Assembly: GCF_001467955.1 (NCBI RefSeq)
Contig: NZ_LNYR01000001.1
Location: 62,001-126,000, forward strand
Reading direction: 5' to 3'
From: Legionella quateirensis
GTDB lineage: Bacteria; Pseudomonadota; Gammaproteobacteria; Legionellales; Legionellaceae
DNA length: 64,000 nt
Below, in pieces: positions 17,880-26,397 of this stretch; within the stretch, counting starts at the first letter, position 1, and each line of letters starts with the position of its first letter. Under the pieces are notes generated by a model. The model saw only the letters and a list, made by a program, of their open reading frames with translations. It did not search any database and was not told where the DNA came from. Both the position numbers and the translations under genes were made by a program.

Positions 17880-18243
17880 GTGTTTACCTTGAGAACAATC
17901 TGTGCCGAGAATTTTACGCTAAGATAAAATTCATGCAAGCTTTGTATCCAATGCCGTTTAAAGGCATTTAAAGGACTTACAAAAAAACCATAGCCGGTCA
18001 GGATAAGGAGAACATCAAAAGTAGCCCGGATGAAGCATAGCGAAATCCGGGAAGCCTATGTGCAGCATGGTACTTTTTAAACGGTGTCCTCTTCGCGGGA
18101 ACTCCCGGATTACGCAGGTCACACTTCATCCTGGCTATTATTTATACAGTAATTCCTTAGCCTGACGTCTATGCTAAAAACCCCAAAGTCGAGACGAAAG
18201 GAATTATTAATGAAGAGATTGGATGTTGTTCCTAAGCCCTGAT
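17880..18243. other. Intergenic region with a GTAGCCCGGATGAAGC-type repeat
   Basis: This gap of 364 bases contains the interspersed repeat at 18020-18139. Near the end, an ATG at 18211 behind an AAAGGAA site opens only ten codons before TGA, which I do not call as a gene. Nothing else was recognised. Confidence 0.5.
18020..18139. repeat. Interspersed repeat, GTAGCCCGGATGAAGC family, copy 1
   Basis: The ends AGTAGCCCGGATGAAGC and CTTCATCCTGGCTATT are inverted repeats, with an inner CGAAATCCGGGAAGCC arm. A second copy in the opposite arrangement lies at 36856-36976. The two share the segment running from the CCGGATGAAGCATAGCG arm to the TACTTTTTAA region. Confidence 0.75.
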
Positions 18244-18939
18244 TTATTTGGCAGAAGCTTTACCTTCCAGAATATATTGGTACTCTCTCCATTGCGGCAT
18301 AAATTGAGTCATGAGCGCATAAAATCGTTTGTTGTGGCTTGCTTCAAGAAGATGAACCAGTTCATGCACAAGAACATACTCAAGACAGACTAAAGGCTTT
18401 TTAATTAAATTGAGATTTAACCATATTCTACGAGCCCGTGTATTGCATGAGCCCCATCGGGTTTTCATTTTTTTTATACCCCACTCGGTTATTCTCACAT
18501 TGATAATGGTTTCCCAGTGTTTTATCAACTCCGGAAGTAGTGATTCCATTTCTCTTCTATACCAACGATCAAGAACGATTTGTTTTTGGTTTAACGTTGT
18601 ATGGGGTTGAGTAAAAAAATGAATCAGTTCACCATCCACTGTGATCTTGGAAGGGCCATGATGTTCTTCAATAATTAATAAATAGTTTTTTCCTTGAAAT
18701 GCAATCGTTTCTCCTGTTTGCAGGTTCTCTTCTTTAAATGAAGACCGTTCACGAATACGCTCACGCTGGGCACGTATCCACTCACATTTTTCTTGGAGAT
18801 GTTGTCTGATTAAGCGGTCACTGTACCTTAATGGTGCACTTACTTTAACCAATCCATCAGGGGGATAAATTCTAAGATTCATGTTTTTAATTGGTTTTCT
18901 GGATATTTCTATAGAAATGCCATCAATTTCAATGATCAT
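18244..18939 (-). CDS. YgjP/DUF45-type zinc metallopeptidase
   Basis: A 231-residue protein of the YgjP-like (M48/SprT-related, DUF45) family. The zinc motif is VHELVHLLEASHNKRFY near residue 195, giving HELVH with the downstream His. Upstream lies the family's KKMKTRWGSCN motif near residue 157. Its cellular substrate is unknown. It is a free-standing cytoplasmic protein in a single-gene unit. Confidence 0.9.
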   Translation of the reverse strand: MIIEIDGISIEISRKPIKNMNLRIYPPDGLVKVSAPLRYSDRLIRQHLQEKCEWIRAQRERIRERSSFKEENLQTGETIAFQGKNYLLIIEEHHGPSKITVDGELIHFFTQPHTTLNQKQIVLDRWYRREMESLLPELIKHWETIINVRITEWGIKKMKTRWGSCNTRARRIWLNLNLIKKPLVCLEYVLVHELVHLLEASHNKRFYALMTQFMPQWREYQYILEGKASAK

Positions 18940-19063
18940 AAATGGATTGAATAAAAGAAGATGAGTGTATTATATCGAAGAAACTGAAATAGTGGTGTGA
19001 ATTTTCTGTTTATTTAAATAGTTGAGCTAATTCCATTTAGCGCAGGTTTATCAGCATCATCCT

Positions 19064-19092
19064 CTACAACCCTTATTCAGCAAGGCTTGTAG
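19064..19092. terminator. Hairpin between the MarR and YgjP genes
   Basis: CTACAACCCTT and AAGGCTTGTAG form an 11-bp stem with one mismatch around a seven-base loop. It lies downstream of the minus-strand marR-family gene and upstream of the YgjP-like gene. A run of T residues is missing, so this is a weak terminator candidate. Confidence 0.35.
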
Positions 19093-19205
19093 AGCGAGCT
19101 ATTTAGATCTGATTTGGTACGCTTTGCGAGATGTTAAGTATTTTTCTGGGTTGATGAAAATACATGACAAGAAGCATTTTTGTTCATAATTATTACCCTT
19201 GATTT

Positions 19206-19688
19206 CTATATGTCTTTTAAGAGATTAACTAATAAATTGATCGAATCAGCGAGAGTAATTTGCTCTTCTTCAGTTAAAACCTGAAGGTTATCGTTCAATC
19301 TATTATGTAGAAGATAAGGGGCAGCAGCAACAAACTCTTTCCCTTTTTCTGTAATATCGATATAAATAATACGGCGGTCTTGAATATCACGTGTTCGATT
19401 AACAAATTGTTTTTCTTCTAGACGGTCAATTACTCCTACAATAGTACTCATTGATAAATAAATTTTCTTTGAAAGAGAAGATATAGTCATTCTTCCATTT
19501 TCATAAATTTCATACAAACAGACTATTTGAGGGATAGTCAAACCATAGCATTTGTTTAATCTTCTGGAATGATAATCCATCTGCTGCATAATCTTTCGTA
19601 ATGCAAGAAAGATGCTTTTAGAACGCTGTTCTGACTGTTGAGCAGCTGTTATTTTGTATTCTAGGGATTGATTCTTGATATCACTCAT
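19206..19688 (-). CDS. MarR family transcriptional regulator
   Basis: A winged-helix regulator of about 160 residues. The wing and recognition region reads MTISSLSKKIYLSMSTIVGVIDRLEEKQFVNR followed by RDIQDRRIIYIDITEKG, the classic MarR DxRxxxxxxTxxG pattern. MarR proteins bind inverted repeats as dimers and are usually released by small ligands. The start at 19688 (MSDIKNQ) is chosen for protein layout; 19718 (MQPLIG) is possible. It is divergent from the GCS2-GNAT-AsnO-like operon and two inverted repeats lie between them, so it probably regulates that operon and itself. Confidence 0.88.
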   Translation of the reverse strand: MSDIKNQSLEYKITAAQQSEQRSKSIFLALRKIMQQMDYHSRRLNKCYGLTIPQIVCLYEIYENGRMTISSLSKKIYLSMSTIVGVIDRLEEKQFVNRTRDIQDRRIIYIDITEKGKEFVAAAPYLLHNRLNDNLQVLTEEEQITLADSINLLVNLLKDI

Positions 19689-19764
19689 GGATGATTCTTT
19701 ACCTATTAACGGTTGCAATGAACTAATTTACCCATTAATATGACAAATACTTTGTGTACAAATC

Positions 19765-19784
19765 ATATCAACAGATATTGATAT
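19765..19784. promoter_or_regulatory. Inverted repeat, candidate MarR operator 1
   Basis: ATATCAA and TTGATAT form perfect 7-bp arms around six bases. It lies between divergent marR-family and GCS2 genes, the usual place for a MarR operator. The binding protein is inferred. Confidence 0.45.
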
Positions 19785-19846
19785 TTAAGGGCATTAACTA
19801 TTGTATCCAAGTATTCAATATAACTATAGAAGTATCCTCAAAAATA

Positions 19847-19869
19847 GTATTGAAATTAATATTCAATAC
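19847..19869. promoter_or_regulatory. Inverted repeat, candidate MarR operator 2
   Basis: GTATTGAA and TTCAATAC form perfect 8-bp arms around seven bases, about 50 bases before the GCS2 start. A related half-site, GTATTCAATA, occurs near 19811. Its place in the leader fits repression of the GCS2 operon. Confidence 0.5.
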
Positions 19870-19921
19870 GCCTGTCACATTAGTAATTCTCAAAGATCAT
19901 CAACAAAAGGAGGATTGTCGA

Positions 19922-21139
19922 ATGGATAATCAAATTAACAAACGCTTAAAGTCAACCAAGAATGCATCGCAATTGACCAGCGACCCTGCAGAGGAAGAAA
20001 TTTATTTTAATAGTAATGGAGTATTAACATTAGGAGTGGAAATTGAGCTCCAGCTCATTGATTCTAAAAACTATAACTTATGCTCAAGAGCTACTGATGT
20101 TCTTAGCGCTACAGCTCATCTTGAAAAAATTAAACAAGAATTTTATTTAAGTACTATAGAAGTGAATACGGGTAAATGTCTAACTGCCCAAGAAGTTGAG
20201 GAGGATCTTTATGCAACACTCGCTTCATTACAACTAGCGACGAAGGATTTAGGGATTTTATTTTCTACAACCGGCTCTCACCCTTTCTCTAAATACTCCG
20301 ATTGGGTAGTGTCTCCTACGGCTCGATATCAAGAGTTAATTGATCGTAATCAATGGCTTACCCGGCGTATGAGCGTCTATGGCTTACATGTTCACATTGG
20401 CATGTCCAGTGGAGAAGACTGCATCCGGTTTAACAATTTTTTCATGTATTTTTTGCCTCATTTATTAGCTCTTTCTTCAAGCTCTCCATTTTGGCAAGGA
20501 ATAGATACTGGGCTTGCCTCTTGTAGACCTACTACCTATGAAGCGTTACCTACTGCAGGACAACCTTATCATGTCCGAACATGGCAGGATTTTGAGCATT
20601 TATATAAGTCATTAAAATTATGCGGTTCGATTAAATCACTTAAAGACTTATGGTGGGATTTAAGGCCAAGCCCTGGTTTTGGAACATTAGAAATTCGTGT
20701 TTGTGATGGCGCAGCCACTTTATCAGAAACACTTGCTTTAGTTGCCTTGATTCATACTCTTGCCCATTGGTTTGCTGATAATGGAAGTTGGCTTGAGTCA
20801 GTTGCCTATCCCCCTTATTGGCTTTCTCGAGAAAATAAATGGCGAGCCATTCGTTATGGATTGGATGCCGAACTAGTAATGAATACTGAAGGTAAAACCA
20901 AATTGATGCGCGAAGATATCAATGAATGGATTGAAAAATTAAACCCATACATCCAACAGTTGGGCTATCAAACTTATTATTCTACTCTAAAAGTGATTAT
21001 GGATTCAGGGACAAGTTCTGAGCGACAACGCAAAGTATTTGCTCACAATCATTGTTTTAAAGATATTGTAAAACACAATGTCAGCGAATTTTTACTGCAA
21101 ACACCTCTATACAGACGTGAATCTGTTATATCCCCCTAA
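19922..21139 (+). CDS. GCS2-type carboxylate-amine ligase, first gene of a GNAT/AsnO-like operon
   Basis: A protein of 405 residues of the glutamate-cysteine ligase type 2 superfamily. The start at 19922 is clear from an AAAGGAGG site; the frame is open further upstream but lacks one. Motifs: LTLGVEIELQLIDSKNY near residue 35, an EVNTGKC stretch, TTGSHPFSKYSDW, and YGLHVHIGMSSGEDC with the catalytic His pair. It then has RPSPGFGTLEIRVCDG near residue 260. It is only a distant relative of the GCS2 at 837-2057. It is followed by a GNAT acetyltransferase and an AsnO-like amidotransferase, so I infer that it makes the peptide bond of an acetylated dipeptide amide, replacing the ATP-grasp ligase used in the NAGGN pathway. 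Confidence 0.88.
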   Translation: MDNQINKRLKSTKNASQLTSDPAEEEIYFNSNGVLTLGVEIELQLIDSKNYNLCSRATDVLSATAHLEKIKQEFYLSTIEVNTGKCLTAQEVEEDLYATLASLQLATKDLGILFSTTGSHPFSKYSDWVVSPTARYQELIDRNQWLTRRMSVYGLHVHIGMSSGEDCIRFNNFFMYFLPHLLALSSSSPFWQGIDTGLASCRPTTYEALPTAGQPYHVRTWQDFEHLYKSLKLCGSIKSLKDLWWDLRPSPGFGTLEIRVCDGAATLSETLALVALIHTLAHWFADNGSWLESVAYPPYWLSRENKWRAIRYGLDAELVMNTEGKTKLMREDINEWIEKLNPYIQQLGYQTYYSTLKVIMDSGTSSERQRKVFAHNHCFKDIVKHNVSEFLLQTPLYRRESVISP

Positions 21140-21186
21140 TTGACGCTAACCACTATTTAATAAAAAACAATTCGAGGAAGACATCA

Positions 21187-21879
21187 ATGAAACAAGTAAC
21201 CTATACATCAAAAAAATTGGGTAATGTCATCATCAAAAGCGAATTGAATCAGTATACAATTTGTTCGAACAGGTTGGAGGCCAGATCTCTTAACCAAGAT
21301 GAAGAAAGTTTTTTAATCGATAAATATACTCCCCTTTTAGAGAATCCTGAAAATACAAGAATGTTTGGTGAAGGTAAGGCCTGGGAGCCTTCTGCCGTAA
21401 AAGAGTTCATACAAGATGAAACAAAACGTTGGAACTCTGGCAACAAATTCTCCGTGCTTTCAATTTACCATTCAACTACTCAAGAATTTATTGGTTATCT
21501 CTACATAAAGCATTCTTTAGATGATTTCTCCAATATAGGAGTCGGCCATCAAAATGTAGGTGAAATTGCTTATATTATTGATCAAGCTTTTTGGGGAAAA
21601 GGTTACGGGACTGAAATTGCAATCTTGGGGAAAAAGTTTATAAAACACATTATTTCTGAAAGTGAGGATGAAACCTTAGAAAAGAACATTAAAGAAATTG
21701 TTGCTACAGTACATCCATCAAATGAAGGTTCAAAAAGAATTTTGCAGAAAACATTAAAAAACCAGGAACAAGAGGAGTTTACTAAGTTCGGCGACCAACC
21801 ACGTCTATTATTTTTTAAACCTTTGAAAACCGTTGATGCAACGGTGAGTAAACCTATGGATTTAACTTCTAAATTATAA
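21187..21879 (+). CDS. GNAT family N-acetyltransferase
   Basis: A 230-residue acetyltransferase. The acetyl-CoA-binding motif A is GEIAYIIDQAFWGKGYGTE near residues 122-140, followed by a VATVHPSNEGSKRIL stretch typical of RimJ-like GNAT enzymes. It is preceded by an AGGAAG ribosome-binding site, and sits 47 bases after the GCS2 gene and 14 bases before the amidotransferase gene. In this operon it probably caps the amino terminus of the ligated product; this is inferred from the operon and from the acetyltransferase half of the NAGGN synthase. The first 60 residues are not typical of the minimal GNAT fold. Confidence 0.85.
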   Translation: MKQVTYTSKKLGNVIIKSELNQYTICSNRLEARSLNQDEESFLIDKYTPLLENPENTRMFGEGKAWEPSAVKEFIQDETKRWNSGNKFSVLSIYHSTTQEFIGYLYIKHSLDDFSNIGVGHQNVGEIAYIIDQAFWGKGYGTEIAILGKKFIKHIISESEDETLEKNIKEIVATVHPSNEGSKRILQKTLKNQEQEEFTKFGDQPRLLFFKPLKTVDATVSKPMDLTSKL

Positions 21880-21893
21880 AAGGAGGGTAGACT

Positions 21894-23678
21894 ATGTGTG
21901 GAATAGCCGGTGAATTCCAGTTCAATAAAAAAAATATTCCTCTTTTTAGCTTAGAGAAGGCCTTGCATAGGCAGTTTAACCGTGGTCCAGATGATGGTCA
22001 AATATACCTTACGAAAAGTATAGCGCTTGGGCACAGAAGACTTAAAATTTTTGATCTTTCTACTCGCGGAATGCAACCCATGGTTGATTCAGATTTAGGC
22101 TTAGCATTGGTTTTTAATGGAGCAATCTATAATTTCGTAGAGTTACGTCAAGAACTGAAATCTAAAGGTTATTCTTTTATTTCCAACAGTGATACAGAAG
22201 TACTTCTTAAAGCCTATCATGCCTGGGGTAAAAATTGCGTTCATCGTTTAAGTGGTATGTTTGCTTTCGCAATTTGGGAACAAAGAACGGGTAAATTGAT
22301 CCTTGCACGCGATCGACTAGGTATTAAACCTCTTTATTATAATATTACTACAAGTCATGGATTCAGATTTGCATCCACTTTACCTGCATTAATTGAGTTT
22401 GGTGATATCGATACATCAATTGATAAAATTGCACTTCATTATTATCTAACCTTCCATGCAGTTCCTGAACCACTTACTATCCTGTCTGGTGTGAAAAAAC
22501 TTGCTCCTGGTTCCCTCATGACCGTTTATCCTGATGGAAAAATTGAAGAAGAGAGTTACTGGGATTTAAAATTTGATAATACAAAAGCAGAACATTATCG
22601 AGATGAAAATTATTGGGTAAAAGAAACTTACGAGGCATTACACTCAGCAACTCATCGTCAATTGGCAGCAGATGTTCCTGTAGGTATCTTACTTTCCGGA
22701 GGATTAGATTCTTCATTACTTGTGGCAATGACGTCCAAACTTGGATATAAAGAAATTCAAACATTTTCTATTGGGTTTGATGGGGTAAATGGAGAACAAG
22801 GTGATGAATTCCTATATTCGAATCTAATTGCTTCAAAATTTAATACACAGCATCAACAAATGTCTATATCAAATAAACAGCTAGCCTATTCATTGGGAAA
22901 TTGTATTTCTGCAATGTCAGAACCTATGTTGAGTCATGACAATATTGGTTTTTATCTTCTTTCTCATGAGGTTGCCAAACATGTAAAAGTAGTCCTTTCA
23001 GGTCAAGGCGCAGACGAGATTTTTGCGGGTTATCATTGGTTTCAAAAGATACATTTAAATCCGGTTTTACCATCACAATCAGCGCAAATAATTTTTAACA
23101 AGGTAGCTGATCGTTCCTTTAAAGAATACCAGCAACTTGTAATGCCAGAACTTCAAACAACATTTCATGCGTGGGATTTTTTAATTAAACTTTGTGAAAA
23201 AAATAATTCTAAAAACCCAATTGATAATTTACTTAAATATGAAAGTACTTTTGCATTAGCAAATGGCCCTTTAAGTCGAGTTGATAATATGACCATGGCA
23301 GCAAGTCTCGAAGCACGAGTACCCTTTTTGGATGAAGAAATGCTTAAGATTGCAAGCACTATGCCACTTCAGTATAAATTACCTCAAGGGGGTAAATATA
23401 TTTTAAAACAGCTTGGAAGGAAAATGCTTCCTAAACAAATTGTAGATCGTCCTAAAGGATATTTTCCTGTTCCAGCATTGAAATATTTAGAGGGAACTAC
23501 TTTGGAGTTAATGCGTGAAGTACTTTCTCCTGAAAACATAAAGCACAGGGGTATTTTTAATTTAAAAGCAGTTCAAAACTTATTTTCAAACTCAGCAAAG
23601 AACTTTACACCTTCAGGTATTTCTAAACTCTGGCAAGTTGGTTTGCTTGAATATTGGCTTCAGCAACATAAACTGTAG
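21894..23678 (+). CDS. AsnO-like asparagine-synthetase-family amidotransferase
   Basis: A 594-residue class II amidotransferase. Cys2 of MCGIAGEF is the glutaminase nucleophile; the N-terminal half continues with RGPDDG, LGHRRLKIFDLS and FNGAIYNF. The synthetase domain has the pyrophosphate loop VGILLSGGLDSSLL near residue 263. The length and the run GMQPMVDSDLGLALVFNGA resemble the asparagine-synthetase-like enzyme of N-acetylglutaminylglutamine amide (NAGGN) synthesis more than housekeeping AsnB (about 554 residues), which I recall from family patterns rather than a search. It would amidate the carboxylate end of an acetylated dipeptide. An AAAGGAGGG site precedes the ATG. This is the last gene of the operon; the Tn3 remnant follows. 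Confidence 0.88.
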   Translation: MCGIAGEFQFNKKNIPLFSLEKALHRQFNRGPDDGQIYLTKSIALGHRRLKIFDLSTRGMQPMVDSDLGLALVFNGAIYNFVELRQELKSKGYSFISNSDTEVLLKAYHAWGKNCVHRLSGMFAFAIWEQRTGKLILARDRLGIKPLYYNITTSHGFRFASTLPALIEFGDIDTSIDKIALHYYLTFHAVPEPLTILSGVKKLAPGSLMTVYPDGKIEEESYWDLKFDNTKAEHYRDENYWVKETYEALHSATHRQLAADVPVGILLSGGLDSSLLVAMTSKLGYKEIQTFSIGFDGVNGEQGDEFLYSNLIASKFNTQHQQMSISNKQLAYSLGNCISAMSEPMLSHDNIGFYLLSHEVAKHVKVVLSGQGADEIFAGYHWFQKIHLNPVLPSQSAQIIFNKVADRSFKEYQQLVMPELQTTFHAWDFLIKLCEKNNSKNPIDNLLKYESTFALANGPLSRVDNMTMAASLEARVPFLDEEMLKIASTMPLQYKLPQGGKYILKQLGRKMLPKQIVDRPKGYFPVPALKYLEGTTLELMREVLSPENIKHRGIFNLKAVQNLFSNSAKNFTPSGISKLWQVGLLEYWLQQHKL

Positions 23679-24152
23679 TTAGTAATGTAAGAACGGTTTA
23701 GGGCATTACAAAAAGGAGCTTAACTTCAGTCCGTGAGAGGCTAATCCACTCGAAGGATATTAAGAGCATCTACAGCCATAAGAGCCCATAAAAGCATGAA
23801 TACCAATACGTGACATTTAATAAAATTATTTGGACTATGGAATGGGTGTTGTTACTTATAGTTTAATTGTTAATCATTTACCAGTTAATACTAAGGCAAT
23901 TGGCGCAAATGAACATGAAAGCCATCATGTTCTGGATATTGTTTATAATAATATCCATGATCTGAAAATTGCCGCTGTAACTGCAGACATGCACCGCATC
24001 AACCGAGTTCACTTCGTACTAATGTATTTATTTGGTTATGATTTAAACTATTCCATTAATTCAAAGTCTTTTTAGTCAGAATATTTAAAACCTTCATCAT
24101 TCTGTTTAAATGAAGTAACTGTAAGGATAGTGACGCTTAAGTACTTGTTAGG
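23679..24152. other. Intergenic region carrying a transposase remnant
   Basis: The gap between the amidotransferase gene and the small secreted protein holds the Tn3-type remnant at 23827-24075. No intact gene or promoter could be recognised in the rest. Confidence 0.6.
23827..24075 (+). pseudogene. Remnant of a Tn3 family transposase (truncated)
   Basis: An open stretch of about 80 codons without a proper start encodes DYGMGVVTYSLIVNHLPVNTK followed by AIGANEHESHHVLDIVYNN and a THxxNxV-like AVTADMHRINRVHF, then LFGYDL. This matches the DDE domain of Tn3-type transposases around the IGANEHESHYV motif. The rest of the roughly 1000-residue transposase is absent, so it is dead. It marks the right side of the GCS2-GNAT-AsnO-like operon as a region reached by mobile DNA. 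Confidence 0.8.
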
Positions 24153-24434
24153 TTAACGTTCTGCTCCTACACATGGGCTATCAATGTATTCCCCATTGAT
24201 GTCTAGAACCATATTGACACTGGCGCGTTGGTATCGAGCCAGGATATCGTATTCTTGTTTTGTAATGTATCCGTAGGAGTTGCCGCAATATACTAATGAC
24301 GTTGCGCCTGGTCTTGGTTTAACCTGTACTGGCAGATCACAATCCCAGCGAAATCTTGTTAAGTCACAGTTAGCCAGTGCAATACTGGTTGGTAATACTG
24401 ATAACATGATGAGTACAAGCCATTTATTATTCAT
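24153..24434 (-). CDS. Small exported cysteine-containing protein
   Basis: A 93-residue protein with a signal peptide ([21 protein letters not shown], cut near ALA-N). The mature part of about 72 residues has four Cys (CDLTRF, WDCDLP, VYCGNS, SPCVGA), which could form two disulphides in the periplasm. It is not recognised from any family. Similar small secreted proteins are common in Legionella. Confidence 0.65.
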   Translation of the reverse strand: MNNKWLVLIMLSVLPTSIALANCDLTRFRWDCDLPVQVKPRPGATSLVYCGNSYGYITKQEYDILARYQRASVNMVLDINGEYIDSPCVGAER

Positions 24435-24582
24435 TTCTTATCTCCACTGGCATATTATTTTATTTTAAGTATAGGTTAAATCTGGAATACAAGAGGTTAA
24501 TGGGAATGAAATTATGTTTCACAAGATTTTTTTTGAATTTAATGATATATATTCAGTAAGTTAAATCCAAAGGTCGATAGGT

Positions 24583-25446
24583 ATGCTTTCTTCCAGTATT
24601 GAATATCTCCAGGCTCTGCGTAACGGTAACTACCTTCGTTTTTTGGAATGGCCTCAATTCATCGCACAGCATTATGCAGACCCCAAATATACTATTGGTG
24701 CAGATGAAACCCTTCCTTTAATCATTTTTGAATGGTTGAATAATGGTTTTTGTGAGGAAGATATAAAACACATGGCTGTATTGACTGTTGTTCATGATTT
24801 GGATTCAAGTCCAATAAGAGCTGGTTTATCTTATGCCTTTATTTCCTTATCTCTTGCGCTTATTAGTTGTATGGTCTATCAGAGTACACATACTCAGAGT
24901 AATTTTTTGAAAAAAGGAACATTGACGGGCAAGGAAGTGTGTCAATTGATGCAGAAACAGAGTGCTCTTATGGATAAAACACAATTTGCTGAGCAACAAC
25001 AAATAGAAATCAGTAAATTGACGCATTATCAAGAAATCATCGATAGAAAAGTTGTAGCTCAAGCTTTTGAACAAATAAATTCAGTTACTCAATACAGATA
25101 TTTAACCGAAGACTATATCTCCGTCCTTGAAAATACTCCAATTGCAGAGGATCAGTTACGTGTATCAAGAATAAGTATGCTTAAAAGTCTGGCACATTAT
25201 TTAAATGAACGAATGGAATATACTGAAGAGGTTAAAGAAGGGATTGGAGTGTATGTCACTCAATTATGGGCAATGAATCCTGCCGATTTTGAGGAAGAAT
25301 ATCTAAACAAACTTTCCTCTTATTCCTTCGTCGCCAATATCTGGAAAATGGCTGTAACTTATGGATTAAAATTCTTTAGCATCTTGCAACCCAGCACTAC
25401 ACTGGCTATTACTGATGATACTTCAAATACCCCTAAAATGAATTAG
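24583..25446 (+). CDS. VPS9-like effector candidate (Lpg0393-type Rab5 GEF)
   Basis: A 287-residue protein. Residues 38-55 read IGADETLPLIIFEWL, matching the VPS9 signature (S/G-A-D-D/E-x-x-P-x-L-I-Y) with Asp41 in the place of the catalytic Asp; Tyr84 in LSYAFISLSLALIS sits where the VPS9 tyrosine lies before TxLxxAxxFI, with a spacing close to that in Rabex-5. VPS9 domains activate Rab5-type GTPases by nucleotide exchange. Legionella Lpg0393 is such a GEF for Rab5, Rab21 and Rab22, and this gene is likely its counterpart, judging from the motif and its place before ogt-rplS. The C-terminal 170 residues are helical and unassigned. It converges on ogt. Confidence 0.7.
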   Translation: MLSSSIEYLQALRNGNYLRFLEWPQFIAQHYADPKYTIGADETLPLIIFEWLNNGFCEEDIKHMAVLTVVHDLDSSPIRAGLSYAFISLSLALISCMVYQSTHTQSNFLKKGTLTGKEVCQLMQKQSALMDKTQFAEQQQIEISKLTHYQEIIDRKVVAQAFEQINSVTQYRYLTEDYISVLENTPIAEDQLRVSRISMLKSLAHYLNERMEYTEEVKEGIGVYVTQLWAMNPADFEEEYLNKLSSYSFVANIWKMAVTYGLKFFSILQPSTTLAITDDTSNTPKMN

Positions 25447-25458
25447 TTTGTGAATTCT

Positions 25459-25920
25459 TTAAATGCCAGCTTCATGAGCGAGCAAGGCTTCTTTATATGA
25501 AATGGATTCAGGATTACCCATGTATCCCCCAAGATTATCTTTTCCAACAACTCGGTGACAAGGGATAAATAAAGCCAGTGGATTGCGTTTGCAGGCCTGA
25601 CCTATGGCTCTGGGGCTGCTTTGAAGCTTGATCGCTAATTCTCCATAGGTTAATGTCCGACCGACAGGAATGACCAGAAGGGCGTTCCAAACGTTCAGTT
25701 GGTATAGACTGCCTTTAGGTTTTAATTGCAAATGAAATCGATGATGTGGATCAGCGTAATAGGCTTCAAGTTCCTCACCAATTACGTGAGCCAGATTGGT
25801 ATTAGCAGGGCTACCTGATTTTTGAGTGAATGAGGCATTAAAAACAAAATGCTCATCATGTGCTACTTCAAGTCTACCCCACGGGGTAGTAAAAATAGAC
25901 ATGACGAGCTTTGAATTCAA
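25459..25920 (-). CDS. ogt: Methylated-DNA-protein-cysteine methyltransferase
   Basis: A 153-residue suicidal repair protein that transfers the methyl group from O6-methylguanine to its active-site Cys. The site is IPCHRVVGKDNLGGYMG near residue 128, with the helix-turn-helix region PVGRTLTYGELAIKL before it. The N-terminal domain is short, as in Ogt-type enzymes. It is the last gene in the ffh-rplS array, two codons from rplS. Confidence 0.93.
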   Translation of the reverse strand: MNSKLVMSIFTTPWGRLEVAHDEHFVFNASFTQKSGSPANTNLAHVIGEELEAYYADPHHRFHLQLKPKGSLYQLNVWNALLVIPVGRTLTYGELAIKLQSSPRAIGQACKRNPLALFIPCHRVVGKDNLGGYMGNPESISYKEALLAHEAGI

Positions 25921-25923
25921 GAA

Positions 25924-26289
25924 TTAATCGCCTTTTTTACCAGACAGTTTTTCTTTAATACGAGCAGCACGACCAGCAAGGTTACGTAAGTAATACAGTT
26001 TTGCACGACGTACATCACCACGGCGTTTAACAGTGATACTGTCTACGATTGGGCTGTATGTTTGGAACACACGCTCAACACCAACGTTGTGAGAAATCTT
26101 GCGAACAGTGAACGCGGAATTCAAACCACGATTTCTCTTGGCTATAACGATACCTTCGAAAGCCTGTAAACGTTCACGAGTACCTTCAATTACTTTAACT
26201 TGAACAAGAACAGTGTCACCTGGATTAAACTCAGGAATTTCCTTGCCTTGCATTTGCTCAGCATTTAATTGGTCAATAATATTAGTCAT
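25924..26289 (-). CDS. rplS: 50S ribosomal protein L19
   Basis: A 121-residue L19. Recognised from the N-terminal INQLNAEQM-type start ([13 protein letters not shown]), the [30 protein letters not shown] beta-barrel run and the [20 protein letters not shown] tail. L19 sits at the 30S-50S interface. It follows trmD in the classical rpsP-rimM-trmD-rplS order, with a 108-bp gap that may carry an extra promoter. Confidence 0.97.
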   Translation of the reverse strand: MTNIIDQLNAEQMQGKEIPEFNPGDTVLVQVKVIEGTRERLQAFEGIVIAKRNRGLNSAFTVRKISHNVGVERVFQTYSPIVDSITVKRRGDVRRAKLYYLRNLAGRAARIKEKLSGKKGD

Positions 26290-26397
26290 GGACTACTCCT
26301 AAAATTGGTTTATCCTCAACAGGAATCACCGTGTTCGCATTTATAACTATTAAGCATCTGATTCTTGGATGCTCTGAAATCTGCCTGTTTACTACCT

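Noticed and set aside
18211..18243. Ten-codon frame with a good ribosome-binding site, possible leader peptide
   Set aside because: There is no downstream gene on that strand for it to control.
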